Below, piece by piece: positions 56,148 through 64,000 of a stretch of DNA of 64,000 bases (within the stretch, counting starts at the first letter, position 1; the number at the start of each line of letters is the position of its first letter). The notes beneath the pieces are model-generated. The model saw only the letters and a program-made list of their open reading frames with translations. It made no database searches and was not told the DNA's origin. The stretch is taken from the NCBI GenBank assembly GCA_947652605.1, contig OX393582.1, positions 17,012,544-17,076,543 on the forward strand. Reading direction: 5' to 3'. This stretch comes from Elmis aenea. Lineage: Eukaryota; Arthropoda; Insecta; Coleoptera; Elmidae. Position numbers and translations under genes: made by a program.

Positions 56148-56816
56148 CAGTGGCGCGCCGACACAGTGTGCAAAGTGTGCGGTGCACACAGGCGCCAGGA
56201 TAGTAAAGGCGCCAAAAAAATGTCAGCTCACGAACAAAAATTTAAAAAAAAATTATTATTCATTAAGTTAAATGTGCAATATTAAAATGAATTACGTTTT
56301 TATTAAATTTAATTTTATTCAGAGCCTAGTTTATAACGGTAAAATTTTCGTAATAGGTCTGTTTTCGCCAGTAGTCGGCTTACGATCGTAAACACACGAT
56401 TGATGTCATCCAATCGGTGGTAAGGGCGAGTATAATGCAAACCTAACCTAACTTTTTTCAGTTGTTTAGAGTTTAGAGAAATAAGTAAAAACTAGAACTT
56501 GCATGAGTTATGAGTTTTTTATATATTTTATTGTGTTCCTAGTGTTTGTTCAATATATTTATAATTAATATATTTCGTATTTCAGTTGTACTCACTGATA
56601 CGTTTTTATAAAGTGATTTTGTATTTTGGGCGAGAGGTAGACGCAGGCAGTGGCGCAGACCAAATTGCATAGTTTTTATTATATGTCATGGGGCGGCAAA
56701 ACACCAAGTGGCGACGTTTTTTTTTTTTTTGGTTTAACTTTTTGGTACAAAAATCTGGACATAGGCGCCAACTAAAGTTCTGCACACAGGCGCCGGACAC
56801 TGCTGGTGCGCCACTG
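56148..56816. mobile_element. hAT MITE with CAGTGGCGCGCC ends
   Basis: Starts CAGTGGCGCGCC and ends GGTGCGCCACTG, bordered by CCCGTCCC on both sides (56140-56147, 56817-56824). The body contains repeated GGCGCC motifs and an internal CAGTGGCGCAGACC near 56649. No coding capacity is evident. Related GGCGCC-type motifs persist to about 57455. Confidence 0.87.
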
Positions 56817-56824
56817 CCCGTCCC

Positions 56825-58415
56825 TAGTGAATGCACATTGAATACAATAGCCGTAACCAACGTGTCGAAAACTGTGCTAAAGCACAAAAAAACTGCTTTA
56901 GTTTGATTTACCTTCATGTTACTTGTTACTGAAGCAAATTCATTGCAAAACTAAAATACTAGGAACTAGCTTTTTTTTAAATAAAATATTTATTTGTTAA
57001 AGTACCTATTTAATGTTGCATTTATTTTATTTTCATTTAGTTTCTCATATTTTTTGCTAACTTAATCTAAAAATGTATTTACGAACTACAACCCAAGAGC
57101 GATTGAACAATTCAGTAATAATTTCATTAGAATTATAGAGATGCAATCAAGCAATTTGCTGCAATAAAGGCTCGAAAAATAATTTAATAATTTTGTTTTT
57201 TACACAACAAATTATTTTCAAATTTATTTACCTTTACTGATTTTTTCAAGTTCTGTAATTTTTACAATTTTTATTTTCTATTTAACAAATAAAACTTTCT
57301 ATTAAGTACATATTTTTATCATAATGTCTGTCACTCTAATAAGTAGACAATTTTAATAGCGATACTTCATTACTTAAAATCTCTCCAAAAATTTAAAAAG
57401 GCGCCGTTTTTAAAACTTACCTCAGGCGCCACAATTAAAATCAGCTCGGCTCTGGACGCTTGCCTAAACTGTGGTTATTAAAGTTCAAATGTTTACTGTT
57501 CATATTAAGAAATTTATAAATAAAACTTTTCAAAACATAAAAAAAAACTTTCTTTGTCAATTTAGTCATCTTTTTATTTCTATTTTTCATTAAAAAAAAT
57601 TTGATTGTAACTTTAATACATTTTTGTGTTTAGGGACTTTTCCGTTTTAAAACTATTTGTTGGAACTTTCGGATTATACATTCTTAAGCTCTTATTTTTT
57701 TACAAGCAATAAAGTGTACCAGACTTATGGACTATGGTCAAGCTCAGCTACAATTTATATCATAAAAAAGATCCTTTTAGGCATATTTATTTACTGTCAT
57801 TTACGTAAATATGTCAAGCTGAAGCTGGCTTTGCATAAAACCAAAGCGACTAGAGTTAATTGAATTACCTCCGCATTTCTCCACATATGCAATTAGCATT
57901 CGTTTTACGTCGTTTTATACTGCAAGCAACTAATTTTATACGTCTGCTGACGACATTATTTCATTTTAAACGACAAGGGTCCAGTTTTAAACGGAAGCAG
58001 TCAATTGCAAATTTGCAGTACTCGTCCTAATTCTGGTCTAAATCAAATTACCGGCGTAATGCAGGATACTTAAACAGTTAACAGCTTTTTTACCTTCGGT
58101 TTGATTAATGATTGTTCCCCTACAAAACAGATTTTCTTTCCAATTAATTGATTGCGTTTGGTGACATTTTGCTACAATTAGCTAAGATTAATGGTGGAAT
58201 TTGAGATAAAAGTTCTGCTTCTTTTAGGTAATTGCGATATATACGTTTTAATCTAGAGGTAACATTAGCTCTGCTTTCATACTGATTGCATACCGTGGAT
58301 GTGCATCCACAACAAAACTGACTACTTCGATGGTATTGACTCCGGCCGCTCAGATAAAAATGCTGTTTTTACAACAGTTTCAAAGTTTTAGTTGGTGAAA
58401 AACGGTTACATGATT
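56825..58415. other. Unassigned stretch
   Basis: 57390-57460 carries AAGGCGCCGTTTTTAAAAC and CAGGCGCCACAATTAAAATC, like the hAT MITE interior. The rest has no recognisable feature; 57870-58350 is GC-richer and non-repetitive in appearance. Confidence 0.35.
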
Positions 58416-58419
58416 TATA

Positions 58420-59614
58420 TACAGGGTTCTCGTTTTTCGCGGCTCACTATGGGGATCACGTAAACGGTAAGAGTTACGACTTCGGTTAAATTGGGGCAAA
58501 GTTGTATATTCAGGTGTTTAATAATTTGACGCAAACAGAACTTATTTATCTTTTTTAGTTTTTGAGATATAGGGAAAAAAGTAAAAAATTGGATTTTTGT
58601 TTTTTGCCCGTAACTTTTTCATTTGATGTCGAATTTCATTTCTGCAAAAACTTTTTCATGGCCACTTTTTGCAAGGAATCAGAATCCCCAATTATATTTT
58701 CCATGCGACGTTTCGTTTTTTTTTAAACCATCATCAGGTCAATTTTTTCTTATGGACGCTATTTCTGATTTTAACGCCAGTTTGTAGAGAATTTTATTCT
58801 GAATTCGGAAATGTATAACACTAGGCACTTTTTTGAAACCATTGTTGTTAAAAATGGCTAAAACAAATATTTTATTTAAAACAAATCCTAATCGGCATGG
58901 TAAATAATTTTCTTTGTCCCTTTTTTTCTTGGAAGCAGGTAATTAAACCGCATTAAATTACTATTAAAGGGATTTAATTAAATATTTAACACAAAACGAA
59001 AATAGGTAGGTATTTATTTATTTATTGGACGAAAAAAAAAACAGCTATGCCACCCATGCACGGTCACCCAACCAAGAACAAACTTAACTTGTCAAACAAA
59101 TGCATTGGTTACATCTTTAACGACTTATGCCCTTTATCTGCATTAATGGCTTCTAATAGGTAAACAGATTTTTGGACGTTTTTTAAAAAGTATGAAAACT
59201 TATATTTGGTTACAAAAATTTTGTTGCACATTTTTATATGCCAAATAATACAAACAGGCGTTAAAATCAGAAATAGCGTCCATAAGAAAAAATTGACCTG
59301 ATGATGGTTTTAAAAAAACGAAACGTCGCATGGAAAATATAATTGGGGATTCTGATTCCTTGCAAAAAGTGGCCATGAAAAAGTTTTAACAGAAATGAAA
59401 TTCGACATCAAATGAAAAAGTTACGGGCAAAAAACAAAAATCCAATTTTTTACTTTTTTCCCTATATCTCAAAAACTAAAAAAGATAAATAAGTTCTGTT
59501 TGCGTCAAATTATTAAACACCTGAATATACAACTTTGCCCCAATTTAACCGAAGTCGTAACTCTTACCGTTTACGTGATCCCCATAGTGAGCCGCGAAAA
59601 ACGAGAACCCTGTA
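58420..59614. mobile_element. Fold-back element with 360-bp near-identical arms
   Basis: The left arm 58420-58785, from TACAGGGTTCTCGTTTTTCG, is repeated inverted at 59254-59614. Differences are very few (for example in the T-run of the hammerhead-like motif). TATA borders the left, and TA the right before the mariner. The 470-bp centre is non-coding. Each arm holds a CTGATGA...CGAAACGTC motif. The copy is probably young because the arms have barely diverged. Confidence 0.85.
59293..59335 (+). other. Hammerhead-core-like motif inside fold-back arm
   Basis: ACCTGATGATGG, an A/T-rich segment, then CGAAACGTCGCATGG; the inverse copy is at 58698-58742. CTGATGA and GAAA match the hammerhead core, but the stem II pairing (GGTTTT/AAAAC) is weak and no cleavage strand is obvious. 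Confidence 0.3.
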
Positions 59615-59616
59615 TA

Positions 59617-60516
59617 CGAGGCACGTCCAGAAAAAAGTGTACTAGATTTTTGTAGGTTTTAAAAAATTTATTTAAAAAAAAAACTTTTACATGGTTACAT
59701 CAGAACATATGTGAACTATTTTTCCACGTAGTCGCCATCCCTCTCGATGCACGTAGTGAAACGAAGGATCAATTTTTTGATGCCTTGGTCAAAGAAATCT
59801 GCCGTCACCTCCTTTGCCCACTTGTTCAACACCCCCTTCTCCTCCTCGTCAGTTGAAAAAATTTTCCCACCCATGTGCATCTTCAGGGAGGTGAACAGAT
59901 GATAATCTGAAGGCGCCTGGTTAGGGGATGCGCGGAGTGGTTCAAAACATCCCATTGGAGGTTGCCACTCGATTCAATTTGTGCTGCTCTGTCAGTTGTT
60001 TTCGGACCCACCTTGCACACAATTTATGAAATCTAAGTGTTTCTGTGATTGTTTCGTGCAGCAGAGATCTGGAGATTTGTGGAAACATCACCGAAAGTTC
60101 ATCCAAAGTCGCCACGAACAGCTTCCTCAATTTTTTCAATAAGCGAATCAGTCAAACTCGACGGTCTTCCACTCCCATGCTCGTCGTGCACATCAGTACG
60201 ACCGTTTTTAAATTCACGACACCATTTAAACACACTCGTAAGATTCATAACTCCTTCGCCATAAACCGATTTGATCTCGCTAAAAAGTTAAGACGGATAT
60301 TTTCCGTTCACAACGAGATAACGGATAACGCTGCGAAACTCGCACTTGGCGGCAGATTTTATCGACATCGTTCATGGGAAACGTCGCTGTGACCACAGTT
60401 TTAGTCGTACTGACGCGTTCTTGGGCTCGTTGGAAACGGCAGTGTGACCAACATAGCAAAACAAATTCTATCTGCCCGTGTGGGCCCTAGTACACTTACT
60501 TTCTGGACGTGCCTCG
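59617..60516 (-). mobile_element. Mariner element, internally deleted
   Basis: Inverted ends CGAGGCACGTCCAGAAA and TTTCTGGACGTGCCTCG are bordered by TA on both sides. Its 900 bp is shorter than the usual 1.3 kb. It sits immediately next to the end of the fold-back element, within a few bases of its terminal TA, so the fold-back was there first or the two share a hot TA site. Confidence 0.88.
59716..60378 (-). pseudogene. Mariner transposase, catalytic core deleted
   Basis: The N-terminal half (60378 to 59942) is helix-turn-helix in broken frames, then IEEAV-like and MFPQISRSLLHETITETLRF, WVRKQLTEQHKLNR. The C-terminal part (59955-59716) reads NQAPSDYHLFTSLKMHMGGK, then WAKEVTADFFDQGIKKLILR and CIERDGDYVEK, the usual mariner ending. 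SDYHLF carries the last catalytic aspartate. The segment with the first two acids, normally in between, is missing. With frameshifts it cannot be active, but the intact ends could be mobilised by another mariner. Confidence 0.85.
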
Positions 60517-60888
60517 TACAAAAAGCTATTACACGTGATAAAATTACACAGCAAAAATTACCCAAGGAAGAAATTACACTAACAAAAATTACACACGAAA
60601 TTATTTTCACCAAAAAAAAAAATTACACCCCTCCGAAATTTCACACTGAACTAATTTCACATATTTCCAAAATTTTATGTTTTTAATTTTAAAGGCAAAG
60701 TTTAACAATTATTTGTAAGGTGAAAATAAAATTTGTAAATATAAGGAATTTAAATACTTGATGTGACAACCAAATACCAATATAGGAGGTATATTAAATA
60801 TTTTAGGAGATGATAGTATGGACCTATTTGAGTTAAAAAGTTTATATAACCACGTGCTCAATTCTCAGTGGTAAGGAAGATACAGCTG

Positions 60889-61405
60889 TTTGAATGTTAA
60901 CCTCAAAAAGCCTCATAAAAGGTTGATAATTGCATTTATTGATTATTTTAATTATAAAACACCCGAATAATTAGCAATAGTTCAAAGTTGATGTTCAAAA
61001 ATCCCACCACCAGCTTCAATGTACCCTCGACTTGGCACTTTTCATAATGCGAGCGACTAATTCATCTCTTGTGTTTACTTTGCTTGTTAGACGTCGCTTT
61101 TCATCCATCCCCACAGACAAAAATCTAATGAGGTAAGGTCTGGGGACCTTGGTGGCTAATTAACGTGACCATATCGACCGATCCATCTTTCTGGTAATGT
61201 TGTAATTGGATAATATATCACTTGACGGCTAGAATGTGCAGCTACACGTAGTATTGTAAAATAAGTTCGACAGTGCATTGAAATTGGTCCAGCAATTTTT
61301 GAACATCAACTTTGAACTATTGGTGTGTTTAATAGTTTAAATAATCAATAAATGCAATTATCAACCTTTTGTGGGGCTTTTTAAGGTTATCATTCAAACC
61401 AATGG
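60889..61405. mobile_element. TIR DNA transposon relic with about 115-bp ends
   Basis: The left arm (60889-61005: GAATGTTAACCTCAAAAAGC...CAAAGTTGATGTTCAAAAAT) is inverted at 61297-61405. Between them is a piece of DDE_3 transposase. Nested in the ATTACAC element. Confidence 0.78.
61010..61195 (-). pseudogene. DDE_3 transposase fragment
   Basis: The minus frame reads PERWIGRYGHVN, a stop, PPRSPDLTSLDFCLWGWMKS and DV. It is the block with the last catalytic residue (usual WPPRSPDLTPLDFFLWG). A few more residues follow with two stops. It lies between the matching inverted ends, so it is this element's own enzyme. Confidence 0.8.
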
Positions 61406-61456
61406 TTATTGGACAAATGTTTATATGAATCCTAAAGTCCTTTATTACCCTTTCGG

Positions 61457-62070
61457 GTGTAAGGGCAGTGTGTGTCATGTCCTTGGCTTCCTCCTCCTAT
61501 ACGCCTCCTTCCACTCCCCTCTATTTTGCGCTGTCCGTCTTACTTCACTCCACTCTATGTCCCTCGTAATGGCCGCATTTCTGACTTCTTCACTCCACGA
61601 TTTCCTCGGTCTTCCTTTGGCTTTCTTTTTATAGATACATGCTTCAAAGACTCTTCTAACAGTCGTCATCTTCCATTCTCAAGACATGCCCTAGCCATCT
61701 CAGCTGTGCTTCTTTAATCGTGTTTAATATTGGGCTCAATTCCAGGTTACCTCTAATTTCGGTGCTTTTTATTTTGTCTAATCTTATTTTTCCGTTAATT
61801 TTTCTGAGGAATCTCATTTCCGTACTTTGAATTTGGATTTTACTTTTTTGGTTTTGTGTTTAATACCCATGTTTCAGAATTGAATGTCAAAATTGGCGTG
61901 GCTTTTTCGTCTCTTTTTTGTCTTAAAACGAATTCCTAACTGTATTAAATAGTCTCCTGCTGCACCTATTCTCTCATTAATTTCTTTCTCCCAACTGCCG
62001 TCTTGCGCTTCTTTCGTTCCCAAGTATTTGGAATTACCAACCTGTTCCAAACTGTATCTCCTAATTGTAT
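61457..62070 (-). pseudogene. RTE-type element 3' relic, minus copy
   Basis: Minus frame 61669-61475: VRRVFEACIYKKKAKGRPRK, SWSEEVRNAAITRDIEWSEV then AQNRGEWKEAYRRRKPRT, the C-terminus of an RTE-type ORF. Further upstream (to 62070) broken frames give AQLRWLGHVLRMED-like and NSETWVLNTK-like pieces, the thumb region. It faces the + copy at 62260, head to head. Confidence 0.75.
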
Positions 62071-62259
62071 TTGGTGTTTCTTTTAATTTTTACTTATAAT
62101 TCTGAACTTTTTAACAATATGGTTTATACTACCAGCTCCTAAAATATTTACTATTCCTCCTGAAACACCCTGTATTTTAATTGAATCAAAAGTAAGTATC
62201 GTAAAATATTTGAAAGGTAAGGGATAAATGAAAGTCGGTAAAAACTTTACGACGTACCG

Positions 62260-62893
62260 GAACAAGTCACATCAATGGAGTACATAGGTACTAAAATAAG
62301 CGAAGACGAGAAAATAGACAAGAAAATTCTAAGCAGAACTAAACACATCTTGAGAATATACTACCAATTAAAAAACAATTCTTGGGAAAAAAGAAATCAG
62401 TATAGAAACAAAAACCAGAATCTACAACACGGTTGCAATACCAACTATGTTGTATGGTAACGAGACATGGCCCCTAACAACTAAACACGAGAAGAGACTA
62501 ACACCAGCTGAAACGAATTTTTTAAGAAAAATTGCAGGAAAAATTAAGAGACAAGTGTAAAAATAAAGACATACAAAAAAACCTAAAGCAAAAACCAGTA
62601 ATCCAAAGTATAAAAGAATAACAGCTAAAATGGTATGAGCACGTACAGAGGATGCCGCCGGAAGCATTGACAAAAAGAGTAACGGAATCAAGGAGGTATG
62701 AGAAGAGGCGGACAGGTTGACCAACAACTAATATGGAAAAAATAATTGAACAACTAGCCCGCGAACGAGGGAGAACAGTTAAAGAGGTGAGGGCGATGAC
62801 AGCGGTCAGGGAGGAATGGAAAGGATGGATGGAGAACCCTCAAAATCCGACGCCGTAAGGCAAAAGGCGATAGAAAAAGAAGAAGAAGAAGAA
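62260..62893 (+). pseudogene. RTE-type element 3' relic, plus copy
   Basis: SQMEYIGTKISEDEKIDKK, then after a shift IYNTVAIPTMLYGNETWPLT, LRKIAGKI, QLKWYEHVQRMPPEALTKRV and EEWKGWMENP, ending in an AAAGAAGAAGAAGAAG tail. This is the RTE thumb and C-terminus (usual TLLYGSETW, LRWYGHVxRM). The palm is absent. It belongs to a different lineage from the minus copy. Confidence 0.8.
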
Positions 62894-63105
62894 ATATTTG
62901 TTACAAATAATAGTAGCATTAAATTAAACCACAAAAAATAAATATGAAAAAGTTAAAATTTTTATAAATATGTGAAATTCGAATGTGCGTAATTTTTCCT
63001 TAGTGAAATTTATTTCGTGTGTAATTTTTGTTATGTGTAATTTCTTCCTTGGGTAATTTTTGCTGTGTAATTTTGTCGTGTTATTTCTTCTCGTGTAATT
63101 TTACC

Positions 63106-64000
63106 CTGACATCTTTTTTGAATTATCATCATTACCACTTATAGGCGCTGTACTAGATTTTGGCATGAAAAGATAGTACTAACAATTTTTAACACAAAGT
63201 TATATTACATTAGTACAAATTTTAAAAAAATATTGCAACTATTAAATAACATTAACACATATTATATTGCGTTACAATATTAAAAAAAAAGTCTAAAAAG
63301 AATGATCCAATTATGCGTATACGATTGAAGGGATAGTGTTTCTGATCACATGTCTATACAAACCTTTCTATTATATTTAGGTTAATAAATCTTGTTAAAG
63401 TTTAACCAGGCATGTCTTTAATAGCCGATATTTTTCAGGATATTTCAAGAACGAGGAACAATATGCACACCGCTAGTTTATATTTTTACTTAATACATTA
63501 AAACACACTTCTTCACGAAGAATCAAATACCTTATCTTTGTTGCAAAAAATTCTTAAACATCTAGAATTCACAACAAGGCGTCCCTACATTTTTCCGTTT
63601 CTGGATATTTTGCTGGGAAACTAATATAATGCATAGGTGATACGATCTTACTTTATCAAAACTACTTTAATATAATAGGATAAAATGAAATTATCCTGTG
63701 CCAGATAGCTTCTCTGATTCACATTTAATAAACTTATCGCCTAAAAGCATTTTCTTTGACAGACAGGGATTAAAAATTTTAATAATAACGGATCTGGGAC
63801 ATTCAGCTTCAAAGTGCTTCAATTAGATATTGGATTGTCTGAAGGAACGATGACCTTTGCTGATGAGTTTATTATGTATCACTTATTATTTTATACAGAA
63901 TAATACAGGAAAAATTCTTCATGTACCTAATTGCTGTTAAACAGTCATATTGTTTATATCGTAGATAATTCCAGTTTTGTCGTTAATTCAAGTCGTGGCT
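63106..64000. other. Unassigned AT-rich end of window
   Basis: No gene or element recognised. Confidence 0.4.

Larger units (their letters stand above)
60525..63105. mobile_element. Inverted-repeat element with iterated ATTACAC ends
   Basis: The left end 60525-60660 has ATTACACGTGAT, AAAATTACACAGC, AAAAATTACCCAAGGAAG, AAATTACACTAAC and AAAAATTACACACG. The right end 62955-63105 has the same units in inverse order (CGTGTGTAATTTTTG, TTCCTTGGGTAATTTTTG, CTGTGTAATTTTG). The interior holds a DDE_3 relic and two RTE relics. Iterated terminal units are like the MULE MITE at 42106, but no transposase identifies the superfamily. Confidence 0.7.

Noticed and set aside
60045..60392. 115-codon plus-strand ORF
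   Set aside because: Antisense of the mariner transposase N-terminal half.

Overview
The window looks like a piece of a large, AT-rich, transposon-laden insect genome, most likely a beetle. The evidence is a coding-start fragment of the Hox gene Antennapedia that reads like beetle Antp, the mix of insect transposon families, and many TACAGGGTG-type DNA-transposon termini. No intact host gene is visible. Almost every recognisable protein segment is a broken copy of a mobile element, and two decayed pieces derive from host developmental regulators: Antp at 6487-6627 and a tango/ARNT-like PAS domain at 7770-7981.

Layout. 1-5.1 kb: a mariner/Tc1-type transposase relic and several 5'-truncated Jockey-like non-LTR copies. 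5.1-8 kb: unassigned sequence, the Antp fragment inside a chimeric block bracketed by a 44-bp direct repeat, a transposon end and the PAS pseudogene. 9-14.7 kb: a hAT MITE with its 8-bp target duplication, a hammerhead-like RNA motif, a TIR transposon relic, a Jockey fragment, and a two-gene element (SAP + YqaJ nuclease on +, spliced THAP protein on -) with matching ends. 15-21 kb: mostly unassigned, with a dispersed 110-bp repeat and a piggyBac transposase tail. 21.6-27 kb: a TTAA-flanked piggyBac-like element, a tandemly multiplied PIF/Harbinger MITE, a Tc1/mariner-like relic and a long CR1/L2-like reverse transcriptase. 30-37 kb: a small TTAA MITE, Jockey and RTE relics, a spliced PIF/Harbinger transposase and a pogo-like zinc-finger tail. 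38-45.5 kb: RTE relics, two fold-back elements and a MULE MITE with a 9-bp duplication. 45.8-48.7 kb: the best preserved retroelement, endonuclease plus reverse transcriptase. 50-57 kb: a perfect palindromic MITE, a MULE interrupted by a hAT, and two further hAT MITEs. 58.4-63.1 kb: a nest of fold-back, mariner, RTE and inverted-repeat elements.

The elements do not form a pathway. They record layered insertion, and several insertions can be ordered because target-site duplications survive. The most unusual objects are the chimeric Antp/reverse-transcriptase block, the THAP + SAP-YqaJ element, and the MULE family whose inverted ends consist of iterated TTCACCG units and which can be linked to its transposase elsewhere in the window.
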